Source: Beverwykella pulmonaria (lineage: Eukaryota > Ascomycota > Dothideomycetes > Pleosporales > Melanommataceae). Taken from it: a stretch of 64,000 bases of DNA. Location: assembly GCA_001599595.1 (NCBI GenBank), contig BCHH01000007.1:244027-308026 (forward strand), in the 5' to 3' direction. Below are positions 1 through 10,782 of the stretch, piece after piece; position 1 is the first letter of the stretch, and every line of letters begins with the position of its first letter. The translations under genes and the position numbers were made by a program. The notes below the pieces were generated by a model. The model saw nothing but the letters and a program-made list of their open reading frames with translations. It was not told the origin of the DNA and searched no databases.

Positions 1-927
1 AAAGCATACGACATGATGCAATATTTACAGTATTCAACGACGATGAAATGTCGGACCCCAACACATTGGTGTCTCTTGAACAATGTATTGCTGAGCGTGA
101 TCGCCCTGACCTAGCCTTGGAAGAAAATATAAAGGAGGAGCCGGATGAAGAGATGCAAGATTCGGCTTGGAATGTCATGGACAACCTCGAACAGGCTCTG
201 TCGGGCCATGATGACGATGCGAAACCACCGCGGCTCTTTGAACAGAACGGCTCCCCACGCAGTCAAGCCCAAGAAGACATTCTTGCTATGCTAGGTGTTA
301 CTGGGTCTCCAAAACCCCCTTCAAACGAACCGGCACCTTTCCCGCCCATCTCTGTTGATGCAAAGCCACCCTCTTCGCTTCCTGAGAGACCTCCAGCACC
401 GCCTGGGCCACAGTAAGTTCGTTGTTCTCTAATATATATTTAAACTAATGTCCGTCAGCGCGCATTCCCGTCCTGAACCATTTCCCCAGAGAGCCCATTC
501 ATACGCTGGTCACCACAATTCCAATTTTGAAAACCTCCCGCAACGTCCCTATGGCTCAATGTCGAGCTCCGATCACGCGCGCCCTCCGCCACCGCCTTCA
601 CAACAGCCTCATTTAAATGGTTGGATGTCAAGCAACCCTCAGAACCAACCCAGCGGTCACACTTTTGATGGCTCGCGGGAAAGTCCTGCGCGATCTGAAG
701 GCAGCAATCGAACTCTAGCCGGCTCAGATTTTGACGAGACGCCCTCTAATGACGTTAAAACTGCATCAGCTCCGACACCAGAAGTACCGCAATTGAAACG
801 CAGCGATAGCTCGCTCACACGAAAGCGAAGTTACGACGATACGGATCAAGATGATGAGAAACTGCGTCAGCATGATGATCACGCTCGGCGCAAGAGGCGT
901 TCCCAGGTAGCGCCTGCTTATAGGTAG
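1..927 (+). CDS. C-terminal part of an acidic, proline-rich nuclear-type protein (5' partial)
   Basis: The reading frame is open from the left edge (codons start at base 3), so the true start lies outside the window. Exon to 412, intron 413-458 (GTAAGT donor, CTAAT branch site, CAG acceptor), last exon 459-927. The visible roughly 290 residues are low-complexity: an acidic start with EEPDEEMQDSAW, two proline-rich stretches, many Ser/Asn/His, and a basic end with KRSYDD and RRKRRSQVAPAYR that could be a nuclear localisation signal. I see no folded domain. I do not recognise the family; a chromatin or transcription cofactor is a guess from composition. A possible splice site just before the stop (TATAG|GTAGGC) would also end the protein after AYR, so the C-terminus is robust. 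Confidence 0.7.
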
Positions 928-2683
928 GCATTCTCTCTCCCCGCAAACTCCCTTTGGTTGTCGCATAACCCTTCTACCTTAAGATAAGGATCGACATACC
1001 ATTCCTTCTTGTCCGTCGCGGTGACTTCTAGCAATCCGCTAAGTGGTTCCAGTCGTCGTTGAGATCATCATCCCCACCCTCTACGCATGCGAGGTTAGTC
1101 CTCATACCATGTCGGACTTTTTAAGCGTTCGTTGTTCATACCACTATCACGTCACTACATGAGACGGTGCGGCATTTCCTCTGTGCAAGCATTCATTTCT
1201 GCTTACTGTATCATGGTATAATTTACAGTAGAGGGTACATTCCCTTCTTCTTATTTTTCCAGTTCTATTTGTTATTCAAGTGTCGCGGTGATCGGAGCTT
1301 CGCGCCACCGGCATAAGGGCAATGTTTGCCACTTCACGCAGGCGTTATCCCCTTCTCTAGATCTCAATGGTCTTGTCACAAAATCTCACACCTTGCCACT
1401 TGGCATCCAGAATATGCACATCATACTACGCCTTTCTAATCATCATCTCTGCTTGTTTATTCTCCCATCGTCTTTTCAAGCTTTCCGAAATGTCATTCCT
1501 ATCAATACGATAATAATTCTACCTTTTCATCGCGCAACCCGCCCGCCGTCAAATCCTACCTGTCTTCACACTGTCTATCAATCCTTCACCAAGTGCTTCT
1601 GGAAATACTCATCATATGTCCCATGTCAGTCTCTGATTTCTCGCCGAGTTCTTGCTATCTTTTTTCGCCATGCTAGGTGGTGTGAGAGAAGTTCAAGTTC
1701 GAGTGCATTGAGCCAAGCCGCTCAGACGCCAATATCCTTCTGTTGGGATTTGCTTCCTTCGGCTTGATCAACAGTTTTAGCAGAACAAACTGATACTCTC
1801 ATTATCTCTCCAGAATACCTTCATCAGGCTGCGAGGCTTATATACCATAGGTAGGGAAATAGTGTTAAGTGAGGGGATGCCCATATCAAGCACAGGGATT
1901 ATCATAACATGATCAGGTACGTCACAATTACAAGGCTACCAAACGCATCGAGCACCTCTTTCCCATAGTCAACGTCAGCTTCACTGTCATTGTGGATATA
2001 AATCATCTCTATCGCTTGTGTACGAAGGAGCTGGTATGCAGGTAGGCACCGATGCAGGCAATTTTTGCCAGGTAAAAAAATCCATCAACCTAGCTCTGTA
2101 ATTCCCTACTATATCCAGATTGCCAAAGGCGATCATTGCCGTCCTGGCAGATCTGGCCAGTCGATGTTCCATACTAGATTACTGGTCCCATTGTATTTAG
2201 ATCACGGGATACTCGGGTTCACACCTCTGGTCTTTTTGCTCCATGAGTGCAAGTTGAAAAGGTAAAAATGCTTTGTTTCTGCCTCAAGCTCACAAGTCGT
2301 TGAACATTAGCAATGATAATAAATGGTCGCACAACGCACACAGCGCCATTTAGATTGATGATGGTGTGCGGTTGTATATACATAGTTGAGGAGTACAAGA
2401 GTGAAACTACGAGTATGGATTATCATGCTTGGCAATTTGTATTAATGTTATATAAACAGGCCTAAGTAATATTGCAGAAGAGGTTAATATTCAATACATA
2501 CTAGTAATTCCTTGGCGGCCGGAGACGACGGCAGCAGAAATGCGAACATTAGCTTAATTGAGCTTGCAAACTGATTAACATAGTCCCTTGCTTTGCCTTT
2601 GTTTATCATTGTGAGTTTCTGACGTGGATGTGAAGGTTAATATTCCATGGTATCAATTCTAGAGTCTACGATTTCTCCAACAT
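928..2683. other. intergenic region between two convergent genes
   Basis: About 1.75 kb between the end of the left-edge gene and the end of the AP-3 beta gene. It is AT-rich and pyrimidine-patchy. The short open frames in it have no family resemblance or codon pattern that I can support. It probably holds the 3' ends of both transcripts. Nothing else is seen. Confidence 0.5.
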
Positions 2684-5451
2684 CTACTTCATGAGTCTAC
2701 CCCCTTCTCCCTCGCCCTCACTCTCTTCACTCTCGTCTTCGTCGGTCTCATATTCGCTCTCCTCCTCCTCCTCCTCCTCCTCGTCGTCATCCGTCTCCTC
2801 CTCACTACTTGCCTCCTCTTCTTCCGCTAACCAATCATCAAGAGTCTTCTCTTTCTTGGGGCCACCCGCCCCGGCAGCCCCAAAGCCGTTCAAGCCTTTC
2901 GCAGGAGAAGACCCCAGCTCTAGTCCTCTGCTGCTCGAAGCAGCGACATCCAACTTTTCGCTTGCCGTCAGAATCTTGCCACCGCTTCCACCCGCTACAT
3001 ATTCATTCGAAGATGTGTCCTCGTCCCTCAGCCCCGGATCCGGTTCCTTCCCGTCTTCGACCCACGGCGGCAGATTCTCGTAGCCTCTCAACCCCCCAAC
3101 CCCGCCTTCGTCGCCGATGACGAGACTCGCGCTGCCAAGCACGTAGCCTTTCCGCGTTTCGCTTGGACTGGGTGTTTGCGGGACGGGTTTGGGGGCGAGG
3201 AGGAGGAGGGAGGCGAGTTGCGTTGAGGATGGGCTCGCGAGGAGAGCTTTGTATACACGGGCACGGTCGCGAAGATCATAGGATGTGTCGTAGCGGGTCA
3301 TTAGTAGGATGTATTGGTACAGGGCTACGATTGGATGTGGTTTCTCTTGCGGTTGTTTTTCACGGATTTGGGGTAAGGACTCGGTTTCGAGGTGAGGGTC
3401 TCGGAAGCCGCCCTCATCTTGGAATCCCTCGAGTAGTGTAGACGAGGGTTGTAACTCTGCCGGTTTGGCAGGTTCGGAGGGTGGATTTGCGTTGAGATGG
3501 TGCACATAGACTTTCGCCGCTAAAAGTATGATCTGAAGTTTCGCTGCCTCCGCCTCATCTGCAAAGCCTTTAGCAAGAATGCGGAGGACATCGGCTGCGA
3601 TGTTATTTTCGGGGTCGACGCCTGCGAACTCGCCGACCAGCCAAATTATGCTGGCACGCGCTTGTGGACTCGTTGCTGCGTCCAAGTGTTTCGCTAACCG
3701 GACTACCGTTGTTCGATGGTTGTCTGGATCGCGTTGAATCAAGTGTCGAATTACCTCCAAACTCTCTGCGACCAAAGGCGCGTCCGCGGATCCAATATGC
3801 GCGAGTAAAAGTCTCAGGCACCTTGCCGAAGTCTTTGGGCTCGTGGCGCTACTCTGAGAACATCGACCAATTGCCCTAACCGCCTCCTTTACTAGTCCTG
3901 GGTCTAAACTTCCAGAGTGGGAGAAGTGGCTGAGTTCGGCTAGAATTACACTCTGTAAACTCAGTGGAGCATAAGGAAATATCAAGGTTAATAATTCGAG
4001 TTTCAAACGCCATATGTGCGGGGCGTCGGTCGACCGAACCAGAAAGTGTGTGTAATATTTCACGAATGGCTCGGGGTATGATAAACAGACCTGGACGATG
4101 TTGTAAAGCACTATGTGCTGGAGATCCTGCGCAGAACGCAGAAGAGATATCAGGGGCCCGATGGCTGTTGATATGTATTCAGGGGTGCCGAGGTAGAGGT
4201 ACGTCCTTGCAACGGCTATCACAACAGCAGAGTTCCGTGACTGGAGAAGTGGCCCGCAAGCCTTCAGAAATAATTCGAGATCCGGATCCAACGTTACAAT
4301 CTCTTCCATTTCTTGATCCTCCGATTTCTCGGACTCACTGTCGGAATCATAGAACCCCTTTGTGGCTTGCACGGGTTTCGTATTGGAATTAGCAGCGGGG
4401 GCAGCCTTTTTGACCTTCCTCGTTCGCCGCGGAAAGCATTTCCGTGCGTAGACCATCATCAACCGCAACGTAGCTAACTGTCCCCATTCATCCATATCGA
4501 CAAGTTTCCGGATCAAAGACCGGTAATGTGGATGGATCAGATCTAGTCGATCCGGGCAGAACTCTAGGAACGCAGACACTGCTGCGCCTGTGACGAAATA
4601 CTGCTTGTCCCCTAGCAGTGTTGATAAGTACTCGAGCAACTGGGGTTCGGTATTTGGGTCCAAGCCGTAGCACTTCGGAATAGCTAAGGCGGCTGCCCGC
4701 CGCACATATGGCGACATATCCCCGACCCCTCTCTTGATGCCCAAGCTCACAATCTGACTTATGACCGGCACGCGTATCCCAGACATGACTCGGAGCGCGA
4801 GGGCGCGTAGCTGGGGGTTCTGGTCTGTGAGAGACTTTTGGATGGTGTTTATGGAGAGGAGGGCGGTGTCTGGTTCATGCTCGGCATGCTGCAGGAGGTA
4901 TATGTAGACTAGCTTCTTAACGGGGAGTGATGGGGAGGCAATGTTCTTGATCACCGAGGTGAAGAATGGGAGCGTCTGAGACGGAGGCTGGCGGTAGGAC
5001 ATCTGCACGCCTGGTCAGCCTTGACGTACTCTCGGGGGTCTTGAGGCCAGAGGTCTCGCACCATAGGGGAAGAACAGATGGTAGAACCAGACTTACAGTA
5101 ACAACCCTCCGGAGACCCTCTAGAACGTCTCGCTCAGCCCGACTGTCGAGCAGCTTCTTGAGCTGCCCCGAGGGCAGTATCCGCGCGGGGGTCCTGCGGG
5201 CATTGCTAGCATCGCGGGCGGCTTCGAGGGTGAGGTCGCGAGCTGTGGAAAGAGACCAGTGAGCATAGGCAGACGGATGCATGGCGGCGCCGGGGCAAAC
5301 AAAGACCCGCAGACGTCGAAGAGAGCGAGAAGAGGAAGTTCTGGGAGAGGGGAGACCAGACAGTCTTGGGTGCTAATTGTGCGAGTTGTGCATGCACGGG
5401 GGAGGACGCACCCGTTTCCAGCATGCTCGAGATGCGCGAGATGGACTCCAT
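2684..5451 (-). CDS. APL6: AP-3 complex subunit beta (beta3 adaptin)
   Basis: Large subunit of the AP-3 adaptor, which sorts cargo such as alkaline phosphatase and vacuolar SNAREs from Golgi/endosomes to the vacuole. Three coding exons: 5451-5307, 5242-5097, 5002-2684 (introns 64 and 94 nt), giving 869 aa. The start MESISRISSMLET and the segment with QLKKLLDSRAERDVLEGLRR match the adaptin N-terminal helices. Armadillo/HEAT-type helices follow to about residue 590, including LPVKKLVYIYLLQHAEHEPD, typical of beta adaptins. A charged insertion with a GFYDSDSESEKSED stretch lies near residue 300. The C-terminus is a Ser/Glu/Asp-rich tail like the phosphorylated hinge of beta3, with no obvious ear domain, which is usual for fungal Apl6. 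The start codon is shared with no alternative upstream ATG that keeps the family N-terminus. The gene is divergent from the gene at 5741. Confidence 0.93.
2760..2784. repeat. CTC/TCC trinucleotide tract encoding the acidic tail of AP-3 beta
   Basis: A near-perfect TCC repeat on the plus strand encodes a run of eight glutamates in the C-terminal tail of the minus-strand AP-3 beta gene. It is a likely length-variable microsatellite. Its purine/pyrimidine bias also creates a long Ser-rich open frame on the plus strand that should not be called a gene. Confidence 0.8.
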
Positions 5452-5740
5452 GGCTCCAGGGCTTGGTATTGGGCTCTTACAGGCGCTCGCTGGGCTGCGG
5501 CGGCCACGATTATGCAGAGTTCGGCAAGGGAGGGCGAGGTGTTGACTGTGTGTGCTGCGAACTGCATGCGTGTGCTCCGTCGGCGCGTGGGGCAGATTTG
5601 GTGACGGCAGCGGAAGTGGGAACCTCCCCGCCGCCTTGTTCAACACACCGCGACATCGATGAGTGTGCCAGCATCCACCTCCAGCAAGCCAGCGGAGACA
5701 CGTCCCCATCCACGCTAATAGCAGATCGCAAAGGGCCTCC
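5452..5740. promoter_or_regulatory. short bidirectional promoter region
   Basis: The 289 bp between the start codons of AP-3 beta (minus) and the 243-aa unknown gene (plus) must hold both promoters and both 5' leaders. No canonical TATA box is seen on either strand. The placement is read directly from the gene models; shared regulation is inference. Confidence 0.5.
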
Positions 5741-6472
5741 ATGCCCACCGTGCTCTCTCCACTAACCCTGCCCGCGCTGCTCAACTACATTCTCACCACC
5801 CAGTCCGGCACCACGTCCACGACACTCATCATCTGCTCCAGCCGAGATGCATTTTTAAGGGACCTCTCACACTCACTCCAGCACCAGGATGGCCTGGAGG
5901 CAGACAGTCTACAGCAGTTGACCGCCCCCACACTGCACAACCTGTTCACAGCTCGACCCGTCCGCGTTGCCTTTTGCGCGTCAGTGCAAGCGCTGCTAGC
6001 GTATCTCACAGCATATGGTAGGGCCGGGGCTAAGCATGGCATCGGCCAGAAGGAAGGCGATGAGAGACTGGTGTTAGTCAATCCGCTCGGTTTGCACGCG
6101 CCGACCCCATCGTTCTCAGCGCAAGGACTATCTAGGACGTTCGCCGCGGCTGTGGACACGGCTCTCAGAGTGGGCGCAACGCTGAAAATGGTGGAGTGTT
6201 CAGGGAGGAGGAGAGACACGAGCTATGATGGGGAAACCGAAGACGTGGACGCACTTTTGAGGAGTGGAGATGGAGGAAGCCAGGCTGGGGTTGAAGAAGA
6301 AGATCCGTGGGAGCAGGATGTGTCAATTCTGAATGTCTCAGCGAAGAGGTTCGGCTCTGGGAACAGTGATCGAGCCTGGGCTGGCCGCACTATCAAAGTG
6401 AGGAGAATTGCGAGCAGGTGGTTTTGCTTTGACAAGGTCGACGGCCTCCGAGGTGGGGACGGAGCAGGATGA
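5741..6472 (+). CDS. conserved-looking fungal protein of unknown function, 243 aa
   Basis: Single-exon frame starting MPTVLSPLTLPALLNYILTT. The ATG is the one nearest the start of the structured region; an upstream in-frame ATG at 5663 adds a Gln/His/Ser-rich leader and is less likely. The pattern is alternating hydrophobic strands and helices: a strand with TTLIICSSRDAFLRDL, a helix before ARPVRVAFCASVQALLAYL, and a strand with RLVLVNPLGLHAPT. This recalls a RecA-like alpha/beta sandwich such as the small Elongator or Shu-type RecA paralogues, but no Walker A motif is visible. The C-terminal part contains DPWEQDVSILN and AGRTIKVRRIASRWFCF, then a Gly-rich end. I do not assign a function. The gene is divergent from AP-3 beta. 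Confidence 0.7.
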   Translation: MPTVLSPLTLPALLNYILTTQSGTTSTTLIICSSRDAFLRDLSHSLQHQDGLEADSLQQLTAPTLHNLFTARPVRVAFCASVQALLAYLTAYGRAGAKHGIGQKEGDERLVLVNPLGLHAPTPSFSAQGLSRTFAAAVDTALRVGATLKMVECSGRRRDTSYDGETEDVDALLRSGDGGSQAGVEEEDPWEQDVSILNVSAKRFGSGNSDRAWAGRTIKVRRIASRWFCFDKVDGLRGGDGAG

Positions 6473-6806
6473 AGTGACATGGTCCGTTCTAAGGAATGTC
6501 ATAATCCTAGTCAAGCGCAGGAGGGAAACAACACCAAAAGATCTAGCCAGATTTTGATCTTGATAGTAGAGCCTTCGAAGGCTGGTTTCCGGTTCCATTC
6601 TGCTAAGCACCCATCAACTCAATCTCCCGCCTAGAATGCCCTTGGCTCCGTCGGCATGGGCATTCGCTGAGCTCACTATTTTTGGCACCAATCCGCTTCC
6701 ACTACGTAGCCGTCCTTGACTGACCCAAAACAAATTCAAGTGTCATTCTCCTTCAGATTACACCAAATCCACCACACAAACTTTTCCAATCCATGCCGCA
6801 CTGTAT
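6473..6806. other. intergenic region between convergent genes
   Basis: 334 bp between the stop of the 243-aa gene and the stop of Rho-GDI. It must contain both 3' ends. No other signal is seen. Confidence 0.5.
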
Positions 6807-7591
6807 CTACCAGTCCTTCTTCACATCGAAGGACCACTCGAATTGCAAATGTGTCACGTTGTCATCGTCGACGAACTTGGAGACGGCGTTGTAGTGGCCG
6901 CGACCTACCATGCCAGAGGGCGCAGTCTCGGGCTCGACTGTAACATTTTGTCAGAAGCAATGTCATGAATCGGGTGTCGTCATTTAGGCTTACACTTCTT
7001 CTCGTAGAAGGGCTTCTCTTCGGTGCTGGGACCGTAGGATCCCTTTTAATTGGGTTAGACACCAGACCATTTGTTGACTCCAACATGACTCACCATCATT
7101 TCCTGCATCTTGTGCTTCATGCCAATGCGCTTCACAACCTGGATATATTTCAAGCCGGCAAGAATTTCATGCTGAACCTTGAAGACGGCCTTCATGCGGA
7201 ACTGGGCGCCTTCTTTGATGGTGAAGGGCTTGTCCTTGAGCAAATCGATTGCACCGGGCGTCTTCAGGTCAATGATTATGTCCGGCCGTCCTTCAACCTC
7301 GAGACCGAGCGAGAGGATGATGCATTTGCGGGGGTCGCTCTTGTCCGAGATGTCCTTGCCGGCGCCGAGTCCGAGCGACTCTTTCCATTTGCGGAGGGAC
7401 TCGTCGTTCTGGTCTGCGATGTAGACGTGTTAGCTTTGTATGAGGTATGAGTATGAGGCGAGGGTGGAGGAGTTGCGGCGCGGACCTAGCTGGTGGTACT
7501 CGTCAAGTGTCTTCTTCTCGCCGACCTTGAAGCCCTGCGTCTGCTCGGGGGTCAGGTCCTCCTCGTGGTGGTGGTGCTGGCTGCTGGCCAT
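6807..7591 (-). CDS. RDI1: Rho GDP-dissociation inhibitor
   Basis: Cytosolic regulator that extracts prenylated Rho GTPases (Cdc42, Rho1) from membranes and keeps them GDP-bound. Four coding exons: 7591-7486, 7413-7094, 7042-6994, 6937-6807, giving 201 aa, the usual length. The N-terminus is MASSQHHHHEEDLTPEQ, the regulatory arm that contacts the GTPase switch regions, followed by GFKVGEKKTLDEY. The immunoglobulin-like prenyl-binding domain includes CIILSLGLEVEGRPDIIIDL, KPFTIKEGAQFRMKAVF, LKYIQVVKR, APSGMVGRGHYNAVSKF and the end FEWSFDVKKDW, all diagnostic of the family. Splice junctions restore the consensus exactly. The run of four His after the start is unusual but in the disordered arm. 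Confidence 0.95.
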
Positions 7592-8792
7592 GCTTGCAGT
7601 GCGGGGGATAGATAGCTCGGTGAGAAGAGTAGGAGTGCTGTAAACGGTTGTATATTGGTTGGGGGGCGAGGAGTTGTGTGAGTGGTGTTGTTGTGGAGGG
7701 GTCAGCGAGAGGCGTGGCGGGGTACTTTCCCAATCATTCACCGCAACTCGGACCCACGGCCGGTGCTGAAACGGCCCCCGTCAGAACTCTCTCTGTTGGT
7801 CTCTCACGCATCATTTTCGTACGCGCCCTCAGCTTCCAAAGCACTCAATTGGCGCTGGGAGCCGGTATAAAAGATATGTGCTGCTCCGCACAGCGTGTCG
7901 AAGGTCCGGCGTGAGTATATTCGTATTCTTAGCGTAGATGCTACCCCTGTAGGCCGAGTGTCAACCGAACATACTCCAAGCAAATACTGTGTACGCTCCC
8001 GAACAGTTCGGGGTAGCTGGGGCAGTGCAGCAATTGGCTAGCAAAGGGGTAAAAGAGTCTTACTGCCAAACTGTACTGTTGGCATGTCTTTTGCATCACA
8101 TATTGATAGCTTGGGAGACTTAGAGCTAGTCAATCAAACCCGGCGAAATCGACCATCTAATAAACAAACGACTCAGTTGATATATACTCTCCCACTACTT
8201 GGAACTGAGATTACTCTATACGCCAAAGATCAAAGGTCTTCTGGAAGTTCGCGTCCGCACGCGGCCGTAGCTTTACCTGTTGCGCTATGCCGCTTCAGTG
8301 ACCCCAGCGCGCAAAACTTTTGCCCTGTTGTGTGTTGGCACTTCTCCGCGCCCAATCAGCGTGCGTCGCAATGGAAGAAAGCGGCCAGATCAGGACAGAA
8401 TACTCGTTCGCGGAGAAGCAGCATGGTCAGGTCTGGGGAAGAGGCTGGGCGATTTGTGCTCAGGGACCCTTGCTAGCCTTTAGTGGCTGGACCAGCGAAC
8501 CCCCATTCCAGCACTCACTCACTCCTCTCCTCGGTCGTCTCTCCCTCGCTCCACACGCTTCCCGCGCCCATCTCCAGCCCACGTCGAGTCTGCGCATTCA
8601 CCGTGCATTAATTTGCATTGCGCTCGCAGCTGTCACTTGGTTGTGCTTCACGGCTGCCGACCTGCCGTGCGAGCTCCGAGATTCCCCGTCCGCGCCCTTT
8701 GCGCCTGAGACACGTCGTCTATCCACCACCTGCGCTGCGCGCTTCATCTAATAGCCCATTTCTTGTCTTAATACTATCATCGCGTCGCGAAC
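7592..8792. other. divergent intergenic region (Rho-GDI / Bqt4-like)
   Basis: 1.2 kb holding the promoter and leader of Rho-GDI (minus) and of the Bqt4-like gene (plus). A plus-oriented TATAAAAG is at 7866-7873, 920 bp before the plus-strand start codon, so it may drive a long leader or an unseen transcript. 8500-8770 is strongly C/T-rich, typical of a fungal core promoter or leader. No supported gene lies inside. Confidence 0.45.
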
Positions 8793-10295
8793 ATGGTCGG
8801 GAAGCGGACTCTACCAGAGAAGCGCAACGCGCTGATCGAGCTTGACAACTCCCCGCCCCGTACGTACACATCGCGCATGGTCTTCATCGCAGGAACAATG
8901 CTGACACCCCAGCGCAGGCGAAATCCTTGTGGAGCGCCGCCGTTTAGGTCAGACGAACCTCGCTGTCAAGCCCGGAATCGTTGGCGTGTCGAATGCCTCC
9001 AAGGCGGAAAATTTAGGCACCTTCGACTACGCGCATCTGCGCGTGCCTCTCCCCAAAGACCTAAGCGGGTCGGGCATTTTTACCCTCAAGACGACGACTT
9101 CGTATCCAGAGTCATATTTTTTGATGGTATGGAGATGAAAAACTCCTTTGTTGCCGCGATGGACGCAAAGGAAAGGGGCCTGGCTGACGAGATGGACAGA
9201 GACGAAGCAGTGACGGCTACATCAGCGCGACAGGAATGTTCAAGGCGGCATTCCCGTGGGCATCACTTGTAGAGGAGGAAGACGAGCGTAGGTTCCAGAA
9301 AACCTTCCCGTCGGCCGGACCTGAAGAGGTGGCGGGTAGCGTCTGGGTCGCGCCGGAAGAGGGTAAGCAAATGCGCCAAAGTTTGCACTCATATGTGAAC
9401 GTGGCTAACCCTAGCGTCACTTACAGCGCTTCAACTAGCAGACGAGTATGGAATGCGACTTTGGATCGAGGCTTTGCTAGACCCTGCGCCTATAGAGAAG
9501 GGAACCAAAGACCGACACAATCACCACATACAAATGCCTCCTCGGTTCGATATCAACAAACCCACACCGGTTATCCTACCACCCACCTCGAATCTTCGAC
9601 CGACCCGCGCGAGATCAACTCGCTCTGCATCGCCAAGTAAGATTGCAACCCCGAGCCGGAAAATGGCGAGTCCACGCAAATCCCGCAACACGAGAAGTGC
9701 CGTCAAACCCGAGACGGAGGAGGCCATTGAGGCCACGACGACCGCAGCGGCGAGTCCCCTATCCAACATCATTGAGAATGGCACCGCAGCGTCTGAATCT
9801 GTTGCGTCCGAATCTGTGAACGGAGAGGTGAAGGAGGCTGATACCATTCGCATTGAAGTGCAGGAGACTGTGGAGCAGGACGGCGATGTGGAGACCACCA
9901 CGACCAACGTCAAAATCGATGTCCCAGCAGATCACCCGGCGCTGCCTACCCCAGAGGACCCCACCGAGCTTATCGAGAGTGCAAAGAGGATGGTGGAAGA
10001 GGCCCAGAAGCTAGAAGGTGACGCCGCACAACCTCAGAAGTCATCGAAACGCAAGGCCGAGGAAGTGTCCAAGGACGACGAGGATGAAGCTGAGGCCGAG
10101 ATTGTAGAACGACCGATGAAGCAGGCGAGAACGACGGCTTATACCACTGAACAAAAATTGAAGAAGGAGCAGGTGACAAGGAGGGCACTTGTGGGCCTAG
10201 GTGTCATGGCAGCAATCGGGTTCGTTTACCCAACATTTCAACCATTGAGTACCTTGCTAATATGTACCAGAACGGCTTTCCAGTACTTCGCATGA
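8793..10295 (+). CDS. Bqt4-like inner nuclear membrane protein with APSES-type domain
   Basis: Five exons: 8793-8859, 8918-9126, 9200-9362, 9427-10219, 10271-10295, giving 418 aa. Residues 1 to about 165 form an APSES/KilA-N-like domain: [48 protein letters not shown], and a helix with [20 protein letters not shown] long disordered Ser/Thr/Glu-rich region with nuclear localisation-like KSSKRKAEE follows, then a single C-terminal hydrophobic anchor [21 protein letters not shown]. This layout (APSES-type fold plus tail anchor) is that of fission-yeast Bqt4, which tethers telomeres and lamina-like contacts to the nuclear envelope. The last intron (10220-10270, GTTCGT donor, TGCTAAT branch) is 51 nt with no stop, so retention only lengthens the anchor. 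Bqt4 assignment is by architecture; DNA binding is not implied. Confidence 0.82.
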
Positions 10296-10782
10296 GTACG
10301 CAACCTAGCTTCGCTTCCACGAGCTGATCTATCTCCTTTCTATCGCGGTTTATCCCGTGCTTTGCGGGTCATATCTTGGCTACCCCGCCCCCCTTTCTTC
10401 CGCGTTCACTATTGCAGATACCACCACCCTTTTCTGAATTCGAATTTCAAATTATATACGTACGTCGTGGCGTAAGCTGGTGGTTTTTTTGCTGGGTTGA
10501 TTTTTTTTTAAGTGGGCGTTATCGAAAGTATTAGCTCCGTGATTTTCTTTTCTTTATTCCCACCCAGCACAACACCCCTGCACACTCTCTCATGAGAAGA
10601 TCACACCCTGGCTGAAGAGAAAAAGCGGCCAGGGTGTGGATGAGATAGATGAGGGTACGAGTAGATATTTTAATTACATTCCCCCTCTATAAGACCTCGT
10701 CGTTGCACCTGTTCACCTCGCCCAGGCTTCGGAAGCCACAGTACCACGCTATAAACAAACTTATAAACACCCTCATCGTGCC
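10296..10782. other. intergenic region between convergent genes
   Basis: 487 bp with T-rich runs (10484-10513) and no supported open frame. It must contain the 3' ends of the Bqt4-like gene and the CoA-ligase fusion gene. Confidence 0.5.

Noticed and set aside
1..927. Assignment of the left-edge gene to the Ssr4 (SWI/SNF-RSC) family
   Set aside because: Only low-complexity C-terminal residues are visible and the remembered family ending does not match; left as unknown.
2691..3083. 130-codon Ser-rich open frame on the plus strand
   Set aside because: It is the antisense of the acidic tail of AP-3 beta; the CTC/TCC repeat keeps it open.
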